13,391 nucleotides of DNA from Dehalococcoidales bacterium (GCA_020343555.1 CP070800.1:1734908-1748298); one strand, 5' to 3'. Shown: positions 1 through 8,380, numbered from the stretch's first letter. The notes: generated from the letters alone by a model not told the origin. Made by a program: numbers and translations.

Positions 1-535
1 AGAGCCGGTTCAAATGATGCCAGACCTCCAGCGCCAGGAGGAAGAAGAGGAAGAAATCCAGGCGCAGCGGCAGGAGGAAGAGGAGGAGGTCCAGATGAAG
101 CCGGACCTCCAGCGCCAGGAAGAGGAGGAGGAAGAGGAGCCTGTCCAGGCCAAACCGGCCATAGATATACAGCGCCAGGAGGAAGAGGAAGAAGAGCCGG
201 TTCAAATGATGCCAGACCTCCAGCGCCAGGAGGAAGAAGAGGAAGAAATCCAGGCGCAGCGGCAGGAGGAAGAGGAGGAAGAGGAGCCTGTCCAGGCCAA
301 ACCGGCCATAGATATACAGCGCCAGGAAGAAGAGGAGGAGGTCCAGATGAAGCCGGACCTCCAGCTGCAGGAAGAGGAGGAGGAAATTCAAGCTCAGCGC
401 CAGGAAGAAGAGGAGGAAGAGGAGCCTGTCCAGGTCAAACCGGCCATAGATATACAGCGCCAGGAAGAAGAGGAGGAGGTCCAGATGAAGCCGGACCTCC
501 AGCTGCAGGAAGAGGAGGAAGAAGAGCTTCAGACG
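1..535 (+). repeat. Polypurine minisatellite encoding QEEEEE repeats
   Basis: In-frame direct repeats inside the DUF4157 gene. Bases 1-87 recur exactly at 193-279 (offset 192, 64 codons). A second block starting near 272 recurs with offset 138 (46 codons) near 410-522, with a single visible C/T change turning VQAKPAID into VQVKPAID. The encoded units alternate [20 protein letters not shown] and PVQ/VQMKP segments separated by runs of five to seven glutamates. The array continues past the left edge. The coding strand is strongly G+A biased and holds many GGAGGA/GAGGAGG stretches that resemble ribosome-binding sites. Near-identity between copies indicates recent duplication. Confidence 0.93.
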
Positions 536-2176
536 CAATCGGTTGATAACCAGGCTGTAATGGCTACCGATGACGTAGAGACACGTATTAATAATATACG
601 CGGTGGCGGTCATTCGTTATCGGAAAATGTAAAAAATCCTATGGAACAGGCATTCGGTGCTGATTTCAGTGATATTCGTGTCCATACCGATTCTGAAGCA
701 GACATACTCAATCAGCAACTCAATGCAAGAGCATTTACGACAGGAAAGGACGTTTTCTTTCGTGGCGGTGAGTATAGTCCCGGATCGGATAGCGGCAGGA
801 AACTCATTGCTCATGAATTAACACATACCATCCAGCAAACAGGTAAAAATGAACCAATGCGTCTACTTGATCGAGCATACTATTCATCAGCGCATGAAAC
901 AACCGCTAGTCGGGCACCAGTAAAACAACCCCCACCGGTGCCGACCAGCAAGCCCTGGAAAAAACAGGCTCCTCCAGTACCAACCAACAAACCATTGAAA
1001 CCGGAAGAAAAACCACCTAAGACAAAGAAGGTCGAAGAACCATATACGTATCAACCCCTTGAGGGCATGGACAGGACCATATATGACCAGGCACTGGCGA
1101 AGTTCAAGCAAATGAAGAAACCTCGTATACTGGGTGGTACCACCAAATCACTTAGAAGACTTGATGCATTAAAGTATCTGAGGAAGATAGTAGCAAGTTC
1201 TGGAAAATATACCAGCCATACTCAGATGGTGATTAACAGTATCATGGAAGCATATAGAGAGACCTTCGGAGAAGAACTCAAAGAAGAAAAGGCAGAGCTT
1301 GGTAAAGAAGGGCAGGAAAAAGTCAGTAAATGGGAAAAGTTCAAGGCATTCGTGTCCACCGTGTTTAAGCTGAATAGCTGGAGAAAGTGGATAAAAAGTT
1401 TTATAGACCTGGTCAAGAATCCTCAGGCGGCAGTAGCAGAGAAAGCTCCCACCATACTGCCTGCATTCCTTAGTTTTGCCCAGCCTATAGCCAACAAAAT
1501 CGCCCAGTGGACAAAATGGTTACCTATCGTCGGTATTGTCGGTTCAATCTGGTCAATGATACAAGGGATAGGAAAAGTCTGGTCGAAATTGAAGGATATG
1601 CTGGCATTGAAATCAGCGGCAAAAGCTACCAAGAAGAAGGAGGCGGATACTGCGAGTGAAGAATTAGCGAAATCTGCAAAGTATGGGTATGCTAAAGTAA
1701 AACGAGGATTCTTGAGCCGATTATTTAATCTGGCGAAATCAGCGGCGGGATTAGTCTTAGGTGTTGCCAAGCTGGTTGCCGGAATGTTTTCGGGAGGAAT
1801 CGGTGCCATCGTTGTTCAAGCTTTTGACCTGGCTTTGACCCTAGTGGACCTGGCGACTGCGGCATTCAGGAAGATCAAAGGTTTCGGGAAATGGCTCTTA
1901 GGAAAGCGAGGAAAAGCCCGTCGTGAAAACGCTGAGAAAATTGTCATGGCAGCACGAGAAGGTAACGATGAGGCGATAGGATTAATCCTCAAACTTGATC
2001 CGTCTGGTGTTGCACGCGGTGGCAATTTGGACAAGTTCTGGTACTGGCTGAAATATTGGGGAGCGGAGAAGAAAGCCCATAATAAAGAAATGCTGAAGGA
2101 GATCCTAAACGATTGGGACAAAACGGAGATTGATACACTGGTCAAGGGAGTTGCAGAGAAACTGAAATCCCAGTAG
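2..2176 (+). CDS. DUF4157 (eCIS-core) protein with Glu-rich repeats, probable eCIS payload; 5' partial
   Basis: The frame is open to the left edge, so the true start is outside; numbering here takes the ATG at 14 as residue 1. Residues 1 to about 175 are tandem [12 protein letters not shown] repeats. A DUF4157 domain follows at about 190-280, with RGGG at 196-199, the [13 protein letters not shown] signature and HELTH at 267-271, a zincin-type HExxH. A proline-rich linker at about 300-345 carries two near-identical 13-residue units (PPPVPTSKP and APPVPTNKP). The rest is lysine-rich and helical, with glycine-containing hydrophobic stretches near 479-523 and 575-618. DUF4157 proteins are known companions of eCIS loci, often fused to toxin domains. 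I infer that this is a cargo protein loaded through its DUF4157 part, and that the C-terminus may act on membranes. I do not recognise that C-terminal domain. Protease activity is unproven. The gene converges on the structural operon, so it is transcribed separately. Confidence 0.9.
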   Translation, partial: EPVQMMPDLQRQEEEEEEIQAQRQEEEEEVQMKPDLQRQEEEEEEEPVQAKPAIDIQRQEEEEEEPVQMMPDLQRQEEEEEEIQAQRQEEEEEEEPVQAKPAIDIQRQEEEEEVQMKPDLQLQEEEEEIQAQRQEEEEEEEPVQVKPAIDIQRQEEEEEVQMKPDLQLQEEEEEELQTQSVDNQAVMATDDVETRINNIRGGGHSLSENVKNPMEQAFGADFSDIRVHTDSEADILNQQLNARAFTTGKDVFFRGGEYSPGSDSGRKLIAHELTHTIQQTGKNEPMRLLDRAYYSSAHETTASRAPVKQPPPVPTSKPWKKQAPPVPTNKPLKPEEKPPKTKKVEEPYTYQPLEGMDRTIYDQALAKFKQMKKPRILGGTTKSLRRLDALKYLRKIVASSGKYTSHTQMVINSIMEAYRETFGEELKEEKAELGKEGQEKVSKWEKFKAFVSTVFKLNSWRKWIKSFIDLVKNPQAAVAEKAPTILPAFLSFAQPIANKIAQWTKWLPIVGIVGSIWSMIQGIGKVWSKLKDMLALKSAAKATKKKEADTASEELAKSAKYGYAKVKRGFLSRLFNLAKSAAGLVLGVAKLVAGMFSGGIGAIVVQAFDLALTLVDLATAAFRKIKGFGKWLLGKRGKARRENAEKIVMAAREGNDEAIGLILKLDPSGVARGGNLDKFWYWLKYWGAEKKAHNKEMLKEILNDWDKTEIDTLVKGVAEKLKSQ

Positions 2177-2190
2177 GAATACCCATAAGA

Positions 2191-2231
2191 AACTGATATT
2201 ATACCAACAAATTACGTTCAGGATATCAGTT
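2191..2231. repeat. 9-bp perfect inverted repeat after the DUF4157 gene
   Basis: AACTGATAT (2191-2199) and ATATCAGTT (2223-2231) are perfect inverted copies separated by 23 bases, starting 14 bases after the stop codon of the DUF4157 gene. No T tract follows and the stem is A+T-rich, so an intrinsic terminator is unlikely. It could be a 3'-end processing structure, a protein-binding site or chance. Confidence 0.45.
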
Positions 2232-2407
2232 CGACGGTGACTTGACACACTAATTCTACTCGTAATTCTCCTGCATGGAAGGTCTTCCAGTTCTGGTACA
2301 ACCCCACAGGTCTCGAACATGCGATACAATAGCTGGACTACATCTCTAAGTGTAATGAATGGTAATAATCAATCACAGGAAACCCTAATTATTTCAAGGA
2401 GTACCAA

Positions 2408-2500
2408 TTGCCATTTATAATGGTGAAAAGTACCTTAGCAAATGGCGACAAGATTGAGCGAAGAACATACAGCCACGCATACTATATGGTTCGATTATAA
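2408..2500 (+). CDS. Doubtful 30-codon ORF
   Basis: A TTG at 2408 lies six bases after AAGGAG (2396-2401) and opens a 30-codon frame ending in TAA at 2498-2500. An in-frame ATG occurs at 2420. The peptide has no recognisable motif. The only support is the well-placed Shine-Dalgarno-like sequence; A+T-rich intergenic DNA produces such frames by chance. It may equally be a remnant of a larger decayed gene. Confidence 0.12.
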   Translation: MPFIMVKSTLANGDKIERRTYSHAYYMVRL

Positions 2501-2539
2501 AAAGCAAATCAAATATATGTAAGAAATATTTTCATTTTT

Positions 2540-3103
2540 CTAGTGTGTATTTATCTGTAACGTATAAACGGTGTGAGCCGGTTTTTGTGACTCTATAATT
2601 GCTTTCACTGTATCGATGTCAATTTCATCATCACCATCGAGTTCCAGTGTGACGGTAAAATGGTTTCCTGTGCCGGCGCTGCCGAGTTTTGTATCGATAC
2701 CAAGTTTGGTATCACTATCAAGGCTCATACCCGGTATATACTCGGAGATTTCAGGAACACTGCTTGTGTATATCCTCAAGTATTCAGAAAGTCCTCGCTT
2801 TGTCCCCCGGAGGCGATGAAGCATAGCGGCAGATTTCACCAGTTCGCGACACTTTTTCATTGTCCAGCTGGGATCCGGAGCCAGGTTAAGCCAACTTGCC
2901 AGCCATGAAACCAGAGATTCCGGAGTAATTAATGGATCAAAATATAATTCCAGGTTATCGACCGTACGTTCAAGTGGCCCCAGAATATCCTCGAAAATAT
3001 TCAAATATTGCCCCATGAATTCATCGTCACGGTAAAATCCCGGCAGGTAATCAAGATAGAGACTCTCCGGGTGTTTTCCGTTGTTGCTGTTTACAGTTAG
3101 CAT
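2540..3103 (-). CDS. Tail protein of the P2 gpI / TIGR02242 type (baseplate wedge)
   Basis: The product is about 187 residues. The N-terminal part reads SLYLDYLPGFYRDDEFMGQYL, with an IFEDILGPLERTVDNL helix and the SWLASWLNLAPD motif. An RLRGTKRGL motif follows and the C-terminus ends in an IIESQKPAHTVYTL stretch. These are hallmarks of the phage tail protein domain seen in eCIS (TIGR02242, related to P2 gpI and matching the C-terminal part of Afp12/Pvc12). The family sits at the baseplate periphery and links the wedges to fibres. I chose the ATG at 3103 because AGGGA lies seven bases upstream; a GTG at 3127 would add eight residues but has no Shine-Dalgarno. It is the last gene of the structural run in this window, 73 bases after the J-like gene. 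No tail-fibre gene follows. Confidence 0.88.
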   Translation of the reverse strand: MLTVNSNNGKHPESLYLDYLPGFYRDDEFMGQYLNIFEDILGPLERTVDNLELYFDPLITPESLVSWLASWLNLAPDPSWTMKKCRELVKSAAMLHRLRGTKRGLSEYLRIYTSSVPEISEYIPGMSLDSDTKLGIDTKLGSAGTGNHFTVTLELDGDDEIDIDTVKAIIESQKPAHTVYTLQINTH

Positions 3104-3176
3104 AACTAATTCCCTATATTCATTCACCGGATATATTTATCTGGAAATAACACGTCTTTCTCAAACAAATTCGTAC

Positions 3177-5144
3177 CTATTCAACTAGAATAACTTCGTG
3201 TTTATACGAGCACAGCAGACCGTCATACGGTACACTGATTCTACCGACGGCATCCTGTTTTTCTCCTGTATCAGGATCAACAGGATAGATTTTTACTTCC
3301 TCGATATAGTCAACATCCTGTATATTCTGAAGACAGGCATTAATTTCAGACAGGATAAGACTGCGCCCGAATAACCAGCCGGTACTGTCAGCTCCGCCGC
3401 ATACCGGATTAATATACTGGTAAAGTCTTTTTTCAATATCATCTGTTGCCTGTTTTTGATAACCTCGTCTTATCCTGACATGTACCTCTACCGATACATA
3501 TATATATTTTGGCTCTCCAAGTTCAAGACGTGTGCCAAGTAAACGGCGTTCATCCAGGTAATCTCGAACTTCCTCTCTTACCGTTCTCGTTATATCCAGT
3601 TGTGCAGGAGTTATGTATCTCTCGCATTCCATTACGGTCGGTACGAGTAATACCCGCATCGTTCCGGGTGATAGAGTGTTATCGGTCGTGTCATCGGGAG
3701 AGATACTTTTCGCCCTAGCAACCTTTGGCGACGCCTGGACTGCCAGGTATTCAAAATCTTCCCGGGTAACTGCCCTTGTATTTGTTCTTAATACGTGGGG
3801 CACCCTTAGTTTTGCCATTTCCAGGGATTCTGCATCGGTACCGTCTCTGGCTCTTTCGAAATTTATCACCGAGTCGATATAAGGGATAGAGGATTTTAAT
3901 ACCTTGATCGTGCCTTCACCGACATTTCCGATAATACCGCCACCGGAACGGTATGAGGAAACTCGTATAAGCCGATCAGCAGGAAGTGTCTTCCCGTACT
4001 GACGTTCTTCTCCCGTCGGTTGTTTTATAGAAGGGCCAAAGTTAATTTGTCCGGTAATAGTATCGAGAGTAAAGTGCCTGTCATCAGGACCGGAATCGGC
4101 GAAATCAGCTACTTCCTGCCATGACTCAAACTCCCCCTCGTTTTCTGTCTCTACCTCGATTGTCTCTCCCTGCTCTAGCGTCAACACAGGAATATAATTA
4201 AGCTGGAATTCTTGACCTGGTCGTCCCGTACTGCGCCCCAGCAATTCGTTGGTCGTTTTAAAAGACTGGCTTGCAGGTACGGTACACCCGATACTTTCGG
4301 AGACAACACTTCTTACTTTCGGGGAGCTGCTGTATCCGCTCTGGCCAGACCTGGGTTGAACAGCCCGACATCGTATCCAGCAGGCAAACAAATCGTTCAC
4401 ATCTCGCATAGCACTATTGCCGGGTATGTGAATCATCACTTGCCCATTAGCATTTAAACCTCCTGTGGTATCCTCCTCCAGTTTCATTGGCGACCATCTT
4501 TCGTAATCTCCGTCCCAGTATTCCCAGGACCAGGGCGGATCCTGCGGATTCACTCCAATACCCTCCAAAGTACTTTGAATACTCAGCAGCAGAGTATGTG
4601 AGGCAAGGTCTTCAGCATAGCCAAGATAGAGTGCATCATTTTCTTGCGGCACTTCCTGAAATACAGATACCGTCCTGTCAGGATGATTAAGGGCTGTAAT
4701 AACATCAGAAAACTCGTTGTCGTCAACCGTGGTCAGGGCATAAGACAGGCCAGGTATCAGAATACTGAAATCACAATCGGTCGTAAAGGAAATAGCATCC
4801 TGAGTTTCCGTTCTCACGGTGGCTATTTCAGTTCCCTGTGGGATGGTAACCTGCTCAGGTTGCGCCGCGGAAAGACGAAATGTCACATTCACCTTCGCTG
4901 GCTTCGGCGGTTCCAGGCGAATGCCAATCATGTCCATGAACTTTATATAATTTTTCTCGGGAACACGGTTCATCCGGTAAAGAAGCATATCAACCATCCA
5001 GGCGAACAATTCTATTATGGTGATACCCGGATCGCTAAGATTGTAATCTGTCCAGTTCGGGCAATATAAAGGGATTTTACCTCTTGCCTCACTGACAATA
5101 TCCTGAAATTTACGGTCATCTAAATTTGGTGTTTGTAATGACAT
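3177..5144 (-). CDS. Baseplate J-like wedge protein (Afp11/gp6-like)
   Basis: A 655-residue protein. The N-terminus carries the conserved LYCPNWTDYNLSDPGITIIE, LFAWMVDMLLYRMNRVPEKNY and GIRLEPPKPA segments of putative baseplate assembly proteins (TIGR02243/Baseplate_J). The middle part (about 375-480) includes RVSSYRSGGGIIGNVGEGTI, the RARDGTDAESLE motif and the TREDFEYLA motif typical of J proteins. The C-terminus has the VEVHVRIRRGY and ERLYQYINP-type strand-helix pattern. Its role is to form the baseplate wedge that couples the hub to sheath contraction. The ATG at 5144 is preferred; it forms a TGATG overlap with the gp25-like gene and lies four bases after GGAGGT, implying translational coupling. 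A GTG one codon earlier is possible. Many eCIS loci of this type carry a second large J-like gene; only this one is present here. Confidence 0.93.
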   Translation of the reverse strand: MSLQTPNLDDRKFQDIVSEARGKIPLYCPNWTDYNLSDPGITIIELFAWMVDMLLYRMNRVPEKNYIKFMDMIGIRLEPPKPAKVNVTFRLSAAQPEQVTIPQGTEIATVRTETQDAISFTTDCDFSILIPGLSYALTTVDDNEFSDVITALNHPDRTVSVFQEVPQENDALYLGYAEDLASHTLLLSIQSTLEGIGVNPQDPPWSWEYWDGDYERWSPMKLEEDTTGGLNANGQVMIHIPGNSAMRDVNDLFACWIRCRAVQPRSGQSGYSSSPKVRSVVSESIGCTVPASQSFKTTNELLGRSTGRPGQEFQLNYIPVLTLEQGETIEVETENEGEFESWQEVADFADSGPDDRHFTLDTITGQINFGPSIKQPTGEERQYGKTLPADRLIRVSSYRSGGGIIGNVGEGTIKVLKSSIPYIDSVINFERARDGTDAESLEMAKLRVPHVLRTNTRAVTREDFEYLAVQASPKVARAKSISPDDTTDNTLSPGTMRVLLVPTVMECERYITPAQLDITRTVREEVRDYLDERRLLGTRLELGEPKYIYVSVEVHVRIRRGYQKQATDDIEKRLYQYINPVCGGADSTGWLFGRSLILSEINACLQNIQDVDYIEEVKIYPVDPDTGEKQDAVGRISVPYDGLLCSYKHEVILVE

Positions 5145-5554
5145 CACGACCTCCCTGGAATAATATAAAATGGATAAACAAGGTTTCTTTCGTCGTTTGT
5201 TGCTTTGATTCGGTATTTTATGGTTATCAGCAGCCGGCTCGTATCCATCGGGTCAGGCTGGGGATCAATCTCCAGCACTTCGATGCGCGGTTCCCACCAT
5301 CCCAGCGCTTCTTCTACATAATGAGCGGCCAATCCCCAGGAAGTAGCATTATTGGGCGCAAAGATAATTTTATGAATGTCACAACCGAAATTAGGCCGCA
5401 TATGCCTTTCTCCCTTTGCCGTGCTAAGAATAATACGGATGGATTCTTTGATGTCATCTTCATGCCGGGATAGAGCTATTCCTCCACGCCCATCTATCTC
5501 CAAGGGGAATTTCCAGCCAGTGCCGAGATTATCTCTATTTATTTCCATATCCAT
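5144..5554 (-). CDS. gp25-like baseplate protein (Afp9-like)
   Basis: The 136-residue product has the standard length and layout of the GPW/gp25 family: an N-terminal GTGWKFPLEID segment, ALSRHEDDIKESIRIILST, the diagnostic GERHMRPNFGCDIHK motif near residues 48-62, and a C-terminal strand region with a WEPRIEVLEI motif. In T4, gp25 nucleates sheath assembly on the baseplate through its EPR motif; here the matching EPR is seen in WEPRIEV. It lies 23 bases after the PAAR gene and overlaps the J-like gene by one base. The ATG at 5554 has AGGAG twelve bases upstream, a rather long spacing; a second in-frame ATG two codons later would be equally acceptable. Confidence 0.94.
   Translation of the reverse strand: MDMEINRDNLGTGWKFPLEIDGRGGIALSRHEDDIKESIRIILSTAKGERHMRPNFGCDIHKIIFAPNNATSWGLAAHYVEEALGWWEPRIEVLEIDPQPDPMDTSRLLITIKYRIKATNDERNLVYPFYIIPGRS
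5149..5154 (-). promoter_or_regulatory. Shine-Dalgarno GGAGGT for the J-like gene
   Basis: GGAGGT lies in the last codons of the gp25-like gene, four bases before the ATG at 5144 and one base before the alternative GTG at 5147. The spacing favours the ATG. With the TGATG stop-start overlap this suggests re-initiation by terminating ribosomes. Confidence 0.6.
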
Positions 5555-5577
5555 AAGCCAATATTTCTCCTGTTCGT

Positions 5578-5973
5578 TCAGCCTATCATGACAGTACTAC
5601 TCACGACTACTACCGTACCAACCGGTGCATCAGCAGGATCATTGCATGTCAATGCGGTATCTCCAGCACGAGCAGCCGGTTTACCATTGATCAATACTGT
5701 TGGACTACCCATCATTATTTTACCCTGGTTCATTGGTGGTTTCTGGAACGGCCCGCCTTGGGGAACATGAGGTGGGGTATTCATGGCAATACTATTCAGC
5801 GTCGCAGCAGGCATACCTTGAATCATCACATCAGTACTCAATCCCTGTTGAAGAATCCCATTAAACGGATGAGGTAAGGGTGTCGGTACAGGTCCTCCAG
5901 GTGACGGCACCATAATTATATGTGTATCGACGCCCGTCACCTGGTCACCCTGTTTTGCTGCTGGTTGTCCCAT
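5578..5973 (-). CDS. PAAR-domain spike tip protein (Afp10-like)
   Basis: A 131-residue protein with three PAA motifs (GQPAAKQGD at the start, GMPAATLNS in the middle, GKPAARAGD near the end) and glycine/proline-rich loops, as in PAAR tips. The three histidines H18, H35 and H69 with the single cysteine C110 fit the zinc-binding three-His/one-Cys pattern known for PAAR cones; the assignment of ligands is my inference. The protein sits on the end of the VgrG-like spike and sharpens it for membrane puncture. It has no C-terminal extension, so it is a plain tip and not a toxin fusion. The ATG is preceded by GAGG six bases upstream. It lies 11 bases after the spike gene and before the gp25-like gene, the reverse of the Afp9-Afp10 order. 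Confidence 0.92.
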   Translation of the reverse strand: MGQPAAKQGDQVTGVDTHIIMVPSPGGPVPTPLPHPFNGILQQGLSTDVMIQGMPAATLNSIAMNTPPHVPQGGPFQKPPMNQGKIMMGSPTVLINGKPAARAGDTALTCNDPADAPVGTVVVVSSTVMIG

Positions 5974-5984
5974 AAAATTCCTCG

Positions 5985-7721
5985 TTAGTTGAGATTTATT
6001 ACAGCTCCTTTAATGTTGGTAGGACCGGAGGCATTGACGTCTACACCGGCGGTACCTTTTACCGTAGTCTTGGCGTTTGCTTCCAGATCAATATTACTGT
6101 TGGCTTTCATTTTTGCATTGGCATTTGCTTCAAGATTGATATTATTACCTTTTATCGTCACATCATCATTGGTTTCCATGTTAATCGGACCATTGGTCTT
6201 AATGGTTAGAGCATTACTTGATGAATCAATTTCGATGGAGTTGTTCCCTGTCTTATCAACGATCGATATTTTTTCACTACCGTCGCTATCATCCAGTGTG
6301 ATAACATGCCCTGACCGAGAATGAATAATCCGCTTTTGTACTACTCCGTTTTGAACGATGCTGCTATTTTTTTCCGGAGGTTTATCATTCCCGTTCCAGA
6401 GTGATCCAAGAATGTAAGGTTTATTTATATCGTCGTATTCAAACGCTACCAGGACCTCGTCATTGACCTCTGGAATGAACTCGAAACCTCGTTCTGCACC
6501 TGCCATCGGTACGGCCAGCCTCGCCCAGTTACTCTCCAAATCGTTTGATATCGTTGGGAATTTAACCTTGACTCGGGCGAGCTCATCGGGATCGTTAATA
6601 TTGGATACGATACCAACCACTACACCGTACGGATTCTTAACCGGATTATCCAACAACTGGTTCAGCGTGTTGGCTCGATGACCGCTGATTTCAAACTCAG
6701 TCGTATAACCTGACAGGTCATAACGATGGGTAGCGCGTGTGATTCTGTAACGACCGGAGAACCTGGTACCAACTTCCTGAATGTCCACTTCAGCACCGGC
6801 GCGTACCGCAGGATTGCCTAGACAGGAGCCTTCCGCTTCAAAGAAGGCGTGGCAGTGATCACTAAGTATCGACTGGGCGAACTTATCAGCCTCATCTTGT
6901 GTCGATACCGGGTAATAGTTAATGACATCTGTACTGGTTTTTCCAAAGGCCGTTTTAGCAGTATCTCCACCATGATCAACACGGTCAACGGTAGGAGTGC
7001 CCTGAGGAGTGTTTGATTTTCCGATGATAGCTTGTTTTTTCTTTACATCCCAGCCATGAACTTTGACGTCGTTAACTTGCTCAGCGGTGGTTAATCTCGC
7101 CTGAAAATTCATAAGATTGACACCCCATTCAAGGGTCGCCGTCGAGTTTCCGGCACTTGGTTGCTGGCGAAATTGAAGCTTCCCGTCCTGGAAGTATAAA
7201 TAGAATCCTACACGTTTAGCTCTATCACGAAGAAAATCTATATCTGTCTGAAAATCCTGAAAGACATGTTCATGTACCTCGCTGGTGTTATCGGTTTCAG
7301 CAGAAAGGCCAGCATCTGAGACTACTTTTTTAACGATATCACTATCGGTAGACTGCACAAAAGTCCTCGTTTTTTTTCCTCTATGCAGACGGTGTGTCTT
7401 ATCATAACCCCGGATTATCAAGGTAGTAGCGCCTGCTTCTGTCATCTCCGGCTCGATAGCCGTAATCTCTCCCTTGGTAATAAGATTCGTGGCAGAAGAT
7501 GCTCCTTCTTCCTTTCCGGATATCTCGACTTCTTTTCCAATATCGAAATCCGATGAATCCATCCAGGTCAGGTTAGGATCTTCAAGATGAATGGTGAACA
7601 TATCGGGTAAATGCAGGCTGGTATCAACAACCAGTTCTCTCAGGTCGCGCATTAATTCCGCCGAGGCTGGCGTACCGTTCAACTTTAGGTACATTTGCGA
7701 TAGTAATTCATCTGCTGGCAT
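5985..7721 (-). CDS. VgrG/gp5-gp27-like central spike protein (Afp8-like)
   Basis: The 578-residue protein has the spike layout in order: a gp27/phage late control D-like hub (about 1-350), an OB-fold gp5 domain (about 360-445, with NPYGVVVGIVSNINDPDELA, ARVKVKFP and the PEVNDEVLVAFEYDD, PYILGSLWNG segments), and a C-terminal triple-stranded beta-helix needle (about 480-578) of short alternating repeats rich in N, I, K and A such as INLEANANAKMKANSN. No lysozyme-like insertion and no toxin extension is seen. The trimer would form the puncturing needle at the end of the tube and carry the PAAR tip. The ATG at 7721 has GGGAG six bases upstream and lies 11 bases after the LysM gene. The length matches eCIS VgrG-like proteins. 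Confidence 0.95.
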   Translation of the reverse strand: MPADELLSQMYLKLNGTPASAELMRDLRELVVDTSLHLPDMFTIHLEDPNLTWMDSSDFDIGKEVEISGKEEGASSATNLITKGEITAIEPEMTEAGATTLIIRGYDKTHRLHRGKKTRTFVQSTDSDIVKKVVSDAGLSAETDNTSEVHEHVFQDFQTDIDFLRDRAKRVGFYLYFQDGKLQFRQQPSAGNSTATLEWGVNLMNFQARLTTAEQVNDVKVHGWDVKKKQAIIGKSNTPQGTPTVDRVDHGGDTAKTAFGKTSTDVINYYPVSTQDEADKFAQSILSDHCHAFFEAEGSCLGNPAVRAGAEVDIQEVGTRFSGRYRITRATHRYDLSGYTTEFEISGHRANTLNQLLDNPVKNPYGVVVGIVSNINDPDELARVKVKFPTISNDLESNWARLAVPMAGAERGFEFIPEVNDEVLVAFEYDDINKPYILGSLWNGNDKPPEKNSSIVQNGVVQKRIIHSRSGHVITLDDSDGSEKISIVDKTGNNSIEIDSSSNALTIKTNGPINMETNDDVTIKGNNINLEANANAKMKANSNIDLEANAKTTVKGTAGVDVNASGPTNIKGAVINLN

Positions 7722-7732
7722 AGATTACTCCC

Positions 7733-8374
7733 TTACGGTAATGGTGCAATAGCTAAAATCTGCCCGGTTTTTAATTTCATGGGATTTACAAGATTATTAT
7801 TTTCAGCAATATAACGCCACATAGTGCTGTCACCGTATTCATCAAACGCGATCCAGTCCAAGGTGTCCCCTTCTCGGACAATCCTGCTCTTGTAACCAGG
7901 ATTACCTCTGGTAGTAGGATTCTGACCGGGGTAACGACCCTCCTCTTTAGCTTGCAGAAAATTCACATCAAGAGTAGCTCTGACCGGTATTCCATTATCA
8001 CGGAAGAGTGTAAACTTCTGTGATATGCTGGTAATTACAGCTTTAAATGACCAGGTAGCTCCCCAGTGGAATTCGACCATCGGAGGTCGCCCTTTAGTGC
8101 TGGTCATATCCGTTAGATTGCTGTTGATATTCATCAGCTTCCATATCTTGTTGGTAGTGGTACGCACATCTCCTCCGGTGGCATAGGTATCAAAAAAGAG
8201 CTGCATCTTTAATTGAATAGAATTACCCCCTCCGAACTCCAGCATCGGTACATTTTGCCCTTTCACCATCTTGGGAGTCCAAGTGTTATTCTTACTGAAC
8301 GTATATTCATTTGGATTGAAAAGACACTGTATCTCTTCATTGGTATCCAGATTTACTAGCTTTGCTTTTTCCAC
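7733..8374 (-). CDS. LysM-containing baseplate hub protein (Afp7/gp53-like)
   Basis: The product begins with the family signature EKAKLVNLDTNEEIQCLFNP followed by NEYTFSKNNTW, and has a LysM module over its last 50 residues (REGDTLDWIAFDEYGD... NNLVNPMKLKTGQILAI). In eCIS and contractile phages this protein clamps the spike hub to the first tube ring; the LysM fold is used structurally as well as for glycan binding. I chose the GTG at 8374 because AAGGAA is six bases upstream and homologues, as I recall them, start just before the EKAKL segment. A TTG at 8425 would add 17 residues, has no Shine-Dalgarno and would overlap the preceding gene by 29 bases. Confidence 0.9.
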   Translation of the reverse strand: MEKAKLVNLDTNEEIQCLFNPNEYTFSKNNTWTPKMVKGQNVPMLEFGGGNSIQLKMQLFFDTYATGGDVRTTTNKIWKLMNINSNLTDMTSTKGRPPMVEFHWGATWSFKAVITSISQKFTLFRDNGIPVRATLDVNFLQAKEEGRYPGQNPTTRGNPGYKSRIVREGDTLDWIAFDEYGDSTMWRYIAENNNLVNPMKLKTGQILAIAPLP

Positions 8375-8380
8375 TTCCTG

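Larger units (their letters stand above)
2177..2539. other. Intergenic gap between convergent genes
   Basis: This 363-base gap separates the 3' ends of the DUF4157 gene and the minus-strand structural operon. It contains a perfect 9-bp inverted repeat at 2191-2231, a short plus-strand stretch (2246-2329) that vaguely resembles the end of an IS transposase, and a 30-codon frame at 2408-2500 preceded by AAGGAG. I see no GC-rich hairpin followed by a T run on either strand, so no standard terminator for either gene. The region is more A+T-rich than its neighbours. I see no tRNA or other RNA gene. Confidence 0.6.

Noticed and set aside
1..535. Regular repeats as a CRISPR array
   Set aside because: The repeats are in-frame coding units without unique spacers and lie within one open reading frame.
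1423..2145. Two long minus-strand ORFs (1423-1809 and 1816-2145) opposite the cargo gene
   Set aside because: They mirror the codons of the lysine- and alanine-rich plus-strand protein, have no Shine-Dalgarno and no recognisable motif.
2105..2329. Minus-strand ORF across the cargo gene's end and the gap
   Set aside because: No ribosome-binding site or motif; half of it is antisense to the DUF4157 gene.
4644..5069. 141-codon plus-strand ORF opposite the J-like gene
   Set aside because: The minus-strand frame is a clear J-family protein over this stretch; the plus ORF has no family features.
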